DNA of 38,508 nt from Bacteroidales bacterium (GTDB lineage Bacteria; Bacteroidota; Bacteroidia; Bacteroidales; P3). The stretch covers positions 1-38,508 of the forward strand of contig JAKSMO010000019.1 of assembly GCA_024400545.1 (NCBI GenBank), written 5' to 3'. The notes below the pieces were generated by a model, which did no database searches, was not told where the DNA came from, and was given only the letters and a program-made list of their open reading frames with translations. The position numbers and the translations under genes are program-made. Below, one piece after another: positions 32,260-38,508 of the stretch (its first letter is position 1; each line of letters opens with the position of its first letter).

Positions 32260-33420
32260 ATGACTAAAAAAATCTATCACAAACTGGCTGTGGCCCTCTT
32301 TGCTATAGCTGTGCTATTTTCGTTCTGTGCATGCTCGGACGAGACAAATGAAGACACGCATGCCGTTCTCAAACAAAACATCCTCAAGCAGTATGTTTCG
32401 CATGTCATCACACCCACCTACAGCCAGTTGGCTGCTCAAGCAGAGCAATTGGTGGTTGACCTTCAGGCACTTCGCCAGCAGCCCACTGATGGGCATGTGC
32501 AGGCCGCCTGTGCCACCTTTTTGGAGGCTCGAGCTTGGTGGGAGAAGAGCGAGGCATTCCTCTTTGGTCCGGCCAGCGACTTTGGTATCGACCCCCATAT
32601 CGACAGTTGGCCTTTGGACGAAGACGCTTTTCGCATCATGATGTCCAACGACGCCCAAATCAATGCCATGGACAACGACGAGGGCGATATATATGCTGGC
32701 GACCATCTGGGCAATTCGTTGTTAGGATTTCATGGTTTGGAGTATATCCTGTTCGAAAATGGCTCTCCCAAACCTGCTGCTAGCATCAGCGACAAAGAAT
32801 TGGTGTATGCCATTGCGGTAGCCGGCGATCTTCGCAACCATTGCTATCAGTTGGAGGTGAGCTGGATGGGGGATGAAGCCCCTGTAGCTCATGTTCAAAA
32901 AGTTGAAGATCTGGAATATAACTCTACTGTCAACGGAAGCAACAACAGCTATGGTGATAACATGGTAAATGCCGGAACACTTGGCAGTACCTATGCCAGC
33001 ACCAGCAATGCCCTCATGTCTATTATCGACGGTTGCAATACCATAGTGGATGAGGTGGGAACTTCAAAGATTGGCAAGCCCTATCATGGCGAGGATGTCC
33101 ATTACATAGAGAGCCCTTATAGCCAAAAATCAATCCAGGACTTCTACGACAATATCATCAGTGTGCAGAATGCCTACATGGGCGGGGTAGAAGGTGAGCG
33201 CAACAGCGACCTCTCGGTGCATTACTTTATCAACAAGCTGGATGCAGCCGTGGACAGCCGTGTGCTAGCGGCCATCGACAATTCGCTAGCCAAGATTGCC
33301 GGTATGAAGGCACCTTTTGTACTCAACTATACACACGCTACGGCCAAAGAGGCAATAGATGCCCTGGCCGAACTCGATGACGCTTTGAGCGCAGCATACG
33401 ATGTATTAAGAACTGAATAA
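32260..33420 (+). CDS. Imelysin family lipoprotein (iron-regulated protein A-like)
   Basis: A 386-residue lipoprotein: hydrophobic leader, then a lipobox around FCAC with Cys25 the likely lipidated residue, followed by SDETNED, an acidic end of the kind that promotes surface exposure in Bacteroides. The imelysin helical-bundle domain starts near ILKQYVSHVITPTYSQL and has the signature GFHGLE at 156-161 (the GxHxxE motif, His158 and Glu161 candidate metal ligands) and WPLDEDAF. Imelysins such as EfeO and IrpA take part in iron uptake; the older protease name is not supported. It lies 23 bp after the porin and 8 bp before the di-haem gene. Confidence 0.9.
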   Translation: MTKKIYHKLAVALFAIAVLFSFCACSDETNEDTHAVLKQNILKQYVSHVITPTYSQLAAQAEQLVVDLQALRQQPTDGHVQAACATFLEARAWWEKSEAFLFGPASDFGIDPHIDSWPLDEDAFRIMMSNDAQINAMDNDEGDIYAGDHLGNSLLGFHGLEYILFENGSPKPAASISDKELVYAIAVAGDLRNHCYQLEVSWMGDEAPVAHVQKVEDLEYNSTVNGSNNSYGDNMVNAGTLGSTYASTSNALMSIIDGCNTIVDEVGTSKIGKPYHGEDVHYIESPYSQKSIQDFYDNIISVQNAYMGGVEGERNSDLSVHYFINKLDAAVDSRVLAAIDNSLAKIAGMKAPFVLNYTHATAKEAIDALAELDDALSAAYDVLRTE

Positions 33421-33428
33421 ACAATAAG

Positions 33429-34985
33429 ATGAAAAGAGTAATTATAACTATCACTGTTGCAACAGTTTTGCTGACAGCATCCTGTGTGCACGAGACCGAT
33501 GTTTTCGACCTTGAAACCACAGCGCAGATTGAGTTGGAAACTTATGCCGGTGGCCGCCTGGGCACCACCTTCAACAGCTCGGCTTCGGCCTATCAAGACC
33601 CTGCACCCGCAGTTGCAAATGCTGGCATGCTCAATCAATTCAAGTATGGCGAGTACTTCTTTGACCGCACCATCACCCAAAATTCGGCTCCCTTCAATGG
33701 ATTGGGTCCATTGTATATACGCAGTTCCTGCGTGGCTTGCCATCCCGGCTATGGTCATGGCAAACGTATGGAACGCTATCGTGCCGACGACTGGGGCAAT
33801 GGCTATCTGCTGGTGCTTAGCGACCAGAACGACAATTACATAACCTGTGTCACTGGTATGCCACAGACCAAGGCTGTGGCTCCATTCAAAGCTCCCATCA
33901 ACGAAGATGGCATTCATATCTCGTGGCTGCCTTATACCGATGAGTGGGGCAATCGTTTTCCGGATGGCGAGACCTATAGTCTGATATATCCCGAGGTAAG
34001 CATCGACGAAAATGCTTTCTATGTGCCCCTTGACATTCCTTACTCCCAGCTCCGTTGTCGTTTGGAGAGCACCATCGGACTCTATGGCGTGGGCTTGCTC
34101 GATGCCATCCCCGACGATTCGCTCAAGGCCGAGTATCTCCGTCAAACTCAGGCTGGTGTGTCGCTGAACCCCGCCATTTGGAACGGTACCGACTGGGCCA
34201 AGACCTACGGCAATACCGACCATCCGCTTCGCTTCACCTACGCCCTCAGTCGCGGCCCTCTGCAAGATGCTCCGGGTGCTAATGCCATTTGGAACATCAC
34301 CAATGTTACTCGCTCCAACAAGAAATCACACTATATGACCAAGGTTTATGCCACCACGGCCTCGCAGGATCCCGAGGTGCAGGCTCAGTTTTACGACTAT
34401 TTTCCGCAATACCGTACTGAAGCAGGGGTTGAAACTGATATATACAACTATCTGATTGGTGGCGACTTGCCAGCTGAGATGAGCGACGAGGATTATGTCA
34501 ACTTTATGGTGTGGCATCGCGGCCTGGCAGTTCCCGCAGCCCGCAATCTGAAAGATACCACCATCCAGCGTGGTCGTAAATTGTTCAGAGAGATTGGCTG
34601 TGCCTATTGCCACCGTCCGTCGTGGAAGACTGGCGACGACAATTTTACTGATCCTACGGGTTTCTTTAGTGATGGTGATGCTCGTCTGCCTAGATTCCCT
34701 TACCAGACTATCTGGCCTTATACCGACATGGTGCAACATCGCCTGTTTATGCAGAACGACATCCGCACCGGCTGGTGCCGCACCACACCTTTGTGGGGTA
34801 GGGGATTGAGCCAGATATGCACAGGTGCCAGCGACCGCCTGCACGACTGCCGTGCCCGCAATGTGATGGAGGCCATCATGTGGCATGGCTCGCGCCAGAG
34901 CGATGCCCGCCGTAGTGTGGAGAACTTCCGCCAACTGTCCAAAGCCGATCGCGACGCGGTAATCAAATTCATCGAGGCTATCTAG
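33429..34985 (+). CDS. Di-haem oxidoreductase lipoprotein (DUF1111 / MauG-like)
   Basis: A 518-residue exported c-type cytochrome. The lipobox LTASC (Cys19) makes it a lipoprotein. Two haem-binding sites are visible: CVACH at 101-105 and CAYCH at 391-395, the second in the typical context GRKLFREIGCAYCHRPSW. Conserved DUF1111 features are FNGLGPLY, YGVGLLDAIPD and the C-terminal LWGRGLSQ with MWHGSRQSDA. Relatives are peroxidase-like or thiol-oxidoreductase proteins and often sit beside imelysins. It could change the redox state of iron captured by the imelysin. Haem attachment would need a maturation system such as the adjacent CcsBA-like gene. It is last in the operon, before a strong terminator. 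Confidence 0.92.
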   Translation: MKRVIITITVATVLLTASCVHETDVFDLETTAQIELETYAGGRLGTTFNSSASAYQDPAPAVANAGMLNQFKYGEYFFDRTITQNSAPFNGLGPLYIRSSCVACHPGYGHGKRMERYRADDWGNGYLLVLSDQNDNYITCVTGMPQTKAVAPFKAPINEDGIHISWLPYTDEWGNRFPDGETYSLIYPEVSIDENAFYVPLDIPYSQLRCRLESTIGLYGVGLLDAIPDDSLKAEYLRQTQAGVSLNPAIWNGTDWAKTYGNTDHPLRFTYALSRGPLQDAPGANAIWNITNVTRSNKKSHYMTKVYATTASQDPEVQAQFYDYFPQYRTEAGVETDIYNYLIGGDLPAEMSDEDYVNFMVWHRGLAVPAARNLKDTTIQRGRKLFREIGCAYCHRPSWKTGDDNFTDPTGFFSDGDARLPRFPYQTIWPYTDMVQHRLFMQNDIRTGWCRTTPLWGRGLSQICTGASDRLHDCRARNVMEAIMWHGSRQSDARRSVENFRQLSKADRDAVIKFIEAI

Positions 34986-35030
34986 ATGAGTCGCACTTGT
35001 CTATAAGTTTTTATTTGTATGCACATAAAA

Positions 35031-35066
35031 ATATCCCGTGGCATTACCACGGGATATCTTTTTTTT
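35031..35066. terminator. Bidirectional intrinsic terminator between convergent operons
   Basis: An 11-bp perfect stem, ATATCCCGTGG (35031-35041) and CCACGGGATAT (35047-35057), with a CATTA loop. T8 follows on the plus strand after one C; A-rich sequence precedes it (T-rich on the minus strand). It serves the di-haem gene and the DUF3089 gene. Confidence 0.95.
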
Positions 35067-35085
35067 AGGAAAATGGAAGGATTCT

Positions 35086-36018
35086 CTATTTTGTTGTCTT
35101 GCTTGCGTAGGCGCGGGCATAGGCGTTGTGGCGGATGGCGTCGGCGTAGAAGAGGAGGTCCCAGTGGTGGAGGTTGCCGGGCTGGCAGTAGGCATCCAGG
35201 ATGGGGAAGCGGTAGTCGTCCATGTGCTTACCTTCCACGATGAGTACATTGTAGTTGGTGTCTACATGCACGCTAAGCGTGTCGTTTTCAAATACGAATG
35301 TCGCCGGGGTCGCATCGGTGCGATAGTTGATGGGGTTGATGCAGGTAGCGGCATCGGCATTGACAACGGGCCAGATGGCATCGGGGGTGGTTACAGAGTT
35401 GAACGACACCACTACGCCACGGCTTTCGGCGTTGTGGGCAGGGCGGACAAACTGATTGGCCGTGTCGGCAGCCGAAAGTCGGTAGCCCATGGAGTAGGAC
35501 ACCACCATGCGGCTGTATTCGTCGGGCGTGAGTTGCTTCAGTATGTCAATCAGGTGCATAGAGCCTTGGCTGAAACCTGCCAGGATGAAGGGGCGGCCAT
35601 TGTTCAGATGTTTGATGTAGTAGTGGAATGCCGCTACAGCATCTTCAGATGCCTGGGCGCGGACATTGGCAAATTCTTCTGCAGGCAGACCGATGGCACT
35701 GAATGTAAACTGGTGATAGTAAGGGGAGAAGAAGTTGACGGAATCGCCAAACATCTGTCGTGCATAGTCCATCTCGGCGCGTATATAGGTGAGTTCTTCC
35801 GGGGTGTTGCGGCCAATGTAGCGCTCGTTGCCCTGCTCGTCTTGTTCGCTCAGAATCTCGGTGGATACGATATAGAATACATCAACATAGTTAGGATTCA
35901 CAGATGTGCCGGTAGTGTACCAGTAGGTGCTGTCGGCCCAAGGGGATGTTGGCTGTTCGGCTTTGCTGCATGATAGCATTGTGATGAATAGGAGTAGCAC
36001 TAGTATACTCTTTTTCAT
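35086..36018 (-). CDS. DUF3089 alpha/beta-hydrolase lipoprotein
   Basis: A 310-residue lipoprotein: the leader ends MLSC with Cys17 as the lipidated residue. The body is an alpha/beta-hydrolase fold of the DUF3089 type, with the early block YVDVFYIVST and the nucleophile elbow AGFSQGS (Ser150). His pairs near the C-terminus (GNLHHWDLLFYADAIR) probably supply the catalytic His. It should be an extracytoplasmic esterase- or lipase-like enzyme; substrate unknown. It lies 35 bp downstream of the deiminase gene on the same strand and no promoter motif was seen between them. Confidence 0.82.
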   Translation of the reverse strand: MKKSILVLLLFITMLSCSKAEQPTSPWADSTYWYTTGTSVNPNYVDVFYIVSTEILSEQDEQGNERYIGRNTPEELTYIRAEMDYARQMFGDSVNFFSPYYHQFTFSAIGLPAEEFANVRAQASEDAVAAFHYYIKHLNNGRPFILAGFSQGSMHLIDILKQLTPDEYSRMVVSYSMGYRLSAADTANQFVRPAHNAESRGVVVSFNSVTTPDAIWPVVNADAATCINPINYRTDATPATFVFENDTLSVHVDTNYNVLIVEGKHMDDYRFPILDAYCQPGNLHHWDLLFYADAIRHNAYARAYASKTTK

Positions 36019-36053
36019 AGTGATATGTAATTTATTATATTATTTTATTTTTG

Positions 36054-36965
36054 TTACTGCTTATTATAGCTTTCTTTCTCCAGTTGTTCCTTGCTCAATT
36101 TCACATTCCAAGTTATGCAATGCAGCGCACCTCCCTCATTTGCAATATCACGCATTCTCAGTTTGCGTACCTCGCAGTCTGGATTGGCTTGTTTGATTAC
36201 GGACAAAGCTTCATTGTCTTCAGCAATACCAAAAACTGGAACTATTATCTTCTTACCCACTTGAAGATAGTTGACATAAGCCCAGTTGAAATCAGTATTT
36301 TGATTTTCGCAATTAAATCTCAGTTCGCTTACCTTAAATCCCATCTTCTCGATCAGGTTCTTTTGAACCTCGGCTTCATCAGAACAGAAATCGTGATGGT
36401 TGCTCATAAGCACTTTGTTGCCTCCACACCAGCGAAAGAACCCATCGGAATGTCCGAATATATCGGCGTATTCATCTTTGGGATTGATGCAATGCCATGG
36501 TATAAAAATAATTTCTTTACCAAACGTATCACATAATCTTTTTACTAATTCAACGTCGTTCTTAGGCTTTCCGTTTTCTGAAAATACTTTATTGGTCATC
36601 ACTACATAATCTCCGCAGAGAGTTACATTACCGCCATCTAGTACCAAATCTGTTTCTTGATAAGCGATCCCCAAGTATTCGCAAGCCTCTTTGGGAATGG
36701 TTCTACGTTTGGGAAACTGGATGCTTTCCGGATTTTTGGGGTCATACTTCAGATAGTCAGGGTCAAATTGATACAAGACAAAGTCATTCTCGTCCAGCTG
36801 TATGGGCATATAGTCCCTAACCCAAATATCTTTAGTGTTTTCGATTTCCCCCCATTCAATGCCCATCTCATCCATTAATTTGGTAAGTCTTTTATACACA
36901 TCTTTGTATCTTCTTTTTAACAGAGAAGATACGTAAACAAAATTAGTGTCAATATCATTAATCAT
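36054..36965 (-). CDS. Agmatine/peptidyl-arginine deiminase family enzyme
   Basis: A 303-residue cytoplasmic protein (no signal peptide) of the guanidino-group-modifying superfamily. Catalytic and substrate residues are in place: IWVRDYMP (Trp48, Arg50, Asp51), LDGGN (Asp110), IFGHSDGFFRW (His172, Asp174) and GGALHCITWN (Cys283, the nucleophile). The usual reaction is agmatine to N-carbamoylputrescine plus ammonia (AguA). However, it is shorter than typical AguA (~340-370) and the motif around the first Asp is VRDYMP rather than ARDxGP, so free arginine, peptidyl-arginine or another guanidine is possible. Its start overlaps the stop of the upstream gene by 4 bp (ATGA), implying coupling. The gene is visibly more AT-rich than its neighbours. 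Confidence 0.85.
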   Translation of the reverse strand: MINDIDTNFVYVSSLLKRRYKDVYKRLTKLMDEMGIEWGEIENTKDIWVRDYMPIQLDENDFVLYQFDPDYLKYDPKNPESIQFPKRRTIPKEACEYLGIAYQETDLVLDGGNVTLCGDYVVMTNKVFSENGKPKNDVELVKRLCDTFGKEIIFIPWHCINPKDEYADIFGHSDGFFRWCGGNKVLMSNHHDFCSDEAEVQKNLIEKMGFKVSELRFNCENQNTDFNWAYVNYLQVGKKIIVPVFGIAEDNEALSVIKQANPDCEVRKLRMRDIANEGGALHCITWNVKLSKEQLEKESYNKQ

Positions 36966-37627
36966 TGCTTATTTATTTCTGGTTCATCTTTTCTGGTGAA
37001 TCCCCACTTTCGGTCGTCCTGACAATGAGTCTTTTTCCCATTAGAGTCAAATTTAGGCACATTGTTTCTTGAATGAGATTCAATCTGCTTTGTCATATTT
37101 CGTTCGTCATCAATCCAAGTGACATTGTTGTCACCACAAATGCCAAAGCCCGAAAGAATAAAGTATAAGCTTAATACTTGGTTGTTAAAGCAGTATTCAT
37201 CTTTTTCAACGAACATGTATTTGCCATGTTTCTCGTTTTTCTCCCACTTCAGATACTTTCCACCTTTCTTTACCTCATATTCCCTAATTAAAGCAGACGC
37301 ACGATATTGTTCTACTTCATTCTCAAATGTGATATCAAAACCTGAGCTGTGTGCGTTGATACTCATCAATGGCAGATAGGGAAGATGTTCTAAACCATTT
37401 CCATTGCGATGATAGACAATATAATCCTTAACTCCATCAGGCCGTTCGGAGTGATAATAGAATTCAACGGTTTTGATATACACTCGAAAGTGTTCATTGC
37501 CAGTTGTGTCTTTGACCGAAAGGTATCCTCCATAGAGAAAGTTTTGGGACAAGTTGGTAAATACTACTTGAAGATCCGCTTCATTGTTGGCACCCTCAAA
37601 TGTGCGTAAAGATTCAATGAGTTTCAT
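36962..37627 (-). CDS. Unrecognised cytoplasmic protein coupled to the deiminase gene
   Basis: A 221-residue protein from the ATG at 37627 (MKLIESLRTFEGANN); an upstream start at 37684 would overlap the preceding gene and is less likely. No signal peptide or TM helix. The best conserved-looking blocks are KTVEFYYHSE, YIVYHRNG, then INAHSSGFDITFENEVEQYR and ASALIREYEV. The order of a Glu/Tyr motif, an HRN motif and a final ALIREYE strand faintly recalls DNA-3-methyladenine glycosylase (Mpg/AAG), but this is a guess. The C-terminus is Lys/Asn/Asp-rich and low in complexity. It is AT-rich, begins 13 bp after the upstream gene and overlaps the deiminase start (ATGA). Confidence 0.65.
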   Translation of the reverse strand: MKLIESLRTFEGANNEADLQVVFTNLSQNFLYGGYLSVKDTTGNEHFRVYIKTVEFYYHSERPDGVKDYIVYHRNGNGLEHLPYLPLMSINAHSSGFDITFENEVEQYRASALIREYEVKKGGKYLKWEKNEKHGKYMFVEKDEYCFNNQVLSLYFILSGFGICGDNNVTWIDDERNMTKQIESHSRNNVPKFDSNGKKTHCQDDRKWGFTRKDEPEINKQ

Positions 37628-37640
37628 ATTCAGTTTGTAG

Positions 37641-38508
37641 TTAAAAATAATTCTTTTCGGAGCTTTTCTTACCGCCCAGCACAATGATTTCGGAGATGCA
37701 GAGGTCGTCGTACTTCTTGCCGGGAATGGTAGCTGGGATGGCGAATGTGATTTGCTTGACGGCTAAGTATTGGGGGTATCCTAATGTGGCCATACTTCCA
37801 TCTTCAGATTGCACAGGTCTGTTTGCCATGGGGATGAGCAGTGCTTGGTCGGTGAGTCCCTGCCAAGTGAAGGTGCTGGGAATTGCTGTGGGCAGGGTGT
37901 CGGGGGTATAGGTATCTTGACGGTTGTCGTAGGAATAGAGGGCAAATGGGTAGTGGATGTCTTTTGGGTCGTGTCCGTATTCATCTTTGCGGTCTTTGGT
38001 GCTGACCAGCATGGTTTGTGCACGGCTGTTGTTGATGTAGCTGTTGCGATCTTTGCAATAGCCGTTGTAGAACACGATGCCGGTGACGCGCATAGAGTCT
38101 TTGAAAGTGATGGTGATATAGTTTTCGCCTCTGGGGTCGGGCTTGATCACGGTGGCTGTGGAGAGATCTAGGTCGGAGAGGTTGGCTGCGGGGTATTTGC
38201 TGTCGCTACCCGACACTTTGACTGTATATTGGCTGGGCGGTATGCGGTGGCTGAGGATGTCGGCCACGGGTTGGTGATTCAGGTTGGTGGGGCAGAAGAA
38301 ACTGATTTGCAATGGTTCGGCTTTGGCAAGGTCGAAGTTGCGGGAGAAATAGGTGTAGAGGTTCTCGTTGACTTTCTTCAGGGGCAGTCCGTGAATGCAG
38401 TTTTGGGCATTAAACACGCGCCATTCCTCTTTGTCCTTCTTGATCACATAGTTGGTATGCAGATTCACCTCAAAGGTTTCGGCCTTGCCATTGCCCCAAT
38501 AGGAGGCA
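37641..38508 (-). CDS. Protein with discoidin/NADase-type glycan-binding-like module (5' end outside window)
   Basis: Open to the right edge on the minus strand: the frame continues upstream of the GTG at 38468 as ...SYWGNGKAETFEV, so the true start lies beyond 38508. At least 288 residues are visible. The middle part (QYTVKVSGSDSKYPAANLSDLD ... TATVIKPD ... GENYITITF ... VTGIVFYNGYCKD, in order) matches the discoidin-like module annotated as NADase-type glycan-binding domain: a sequence that sets up an exposed site, an I.I.F strand and an NGY.K motif. The final strand VKQITFAIPATIPGKKYDDLCISEIIVLG is typical of the C-terminal beta strand of such modules. What the module is attached to is not visible. 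First gene of the right-edge minus-strand group. Confidence 0.6.
   Translation of the reverse strand, partial: ASYWGNGKAETFEVNLHTNYVIKKDKEEWRVFNAQNCIHGLPLKKVNENLYTYFSRNFDLAKAEPLQISFFCPTNLNHQPVADILSHRIPPSQYTVKVSGSDSKYPAANLSDLDLSTATVIKPDPRGENYITITFKDSMRVTGIVFYNGYCKDRNSYINNSRAQTMLVSTKDRKDEYGHDPKDIHYPFALYSYDNRQDTYTPDTLPTAIPSTFTWQGLTDQALLIPMANRPVQSEDGSMATLGYPQYLAVKQITFAIPATIPGKKYDDLCISEIIVLGGKKSSEKNYF

Overview
The window is chromosomal DNA from a member of the Bacteroidota, most likely order Bacteroidales; the family cannot be fixed from sequence alone. The support is: promoters of the TTTG-N19-TAnnTTTG type, seen clearly upstream of a tRNA and of an ADP-ribose gene pair; almost no Shine-Dalgarno sequences; lipoproteins whose mature ends begin Cys-Ser-Asp/Lys; and families typical of gut Bacteroidales (YitT/DUF2179, imelysin, DUF1111 di-haem proteins, PD40-OmpA proteins, small His-rich secreted proteins). 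No rRNA, CRISPR array, integrase, transposase or prophage was seen.

Layout. (1) Positions 1-4107, minus strand: a YjgR/HerA-like ATPase followed by an LTA-synthase-like membrane sulfatase/phosphoglycerol transferase that runs off the left edge. (2) 4247-9767, plus strand: a compact housekeeping run of YggS-type PLP protein, YitT membrane protein, rpe, rlmI, folE, a LolA-like carrier and tsaB, with small gaps or overlaps. It ends in a degenerate octamer repeat array (9821-9973). (3) 9987-14547, plus strand: an orphan DppB-type permease, a Nudix protein with a probable winged-helix tail (NrtR-like), an A1S_2505-family protein, an ADP-ribosylglycohydrolase and a TauE/SafE permease. This part has its own promoters and an unusual pair of mutually exclusive hairpins. 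(4) 14544-25017, minus strand: a 2,560-residue NdvB/ChvB-like cyclic beta-glucan synthase followed after 4 nt by a PD40-OmpA envelope protein. (5) 25268-26449, plus strand: an elongator-type tRNA(CAU), then ilvE with a strong terminator.

(6) 26450-27273 is a non-coding stretch packed with palindromes, then a C9 tract and a promoter almost identical to the tRNA promoter, driving a small outer-membrane beta-barrel gene. (7) 28361-28606 encodes a small His-rich secreted protein, facing a CcsBA-like cytochrome c maturation gene (28637-30670). (8) 30959-34985, plus strand: an outer-membrane porin, an imelysin lipoprotein and a di-haem c-type cytochrome lipoprotein, probably one iron-related operon. 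Its haem attachment would depend on the divergent CcsBA-like gene. (9) 35086-38508, minus strand: a right-edge gene with a discoidin/NADase-type glycan-binding-like module, an unrecognised 221-residue protein, an agmatine/protein-arginine deiminase-family enzyme and a DUF3089 lipoprotein. The middle two are visibly more AT-rich than the rest and translationally coupled, so they may be acquired DNA.

The best candidates for new biology are the Nudix/A1S_2505/ADP-ribosylglycohydrolase neighbourhood, the cyclic-glucan synthase plus PD40-OmpA pair, the porin/imelysin/di-haem/CcsBA iron module, the deiminase cluster at the right edge, and the palindrome-dense intergenic module.
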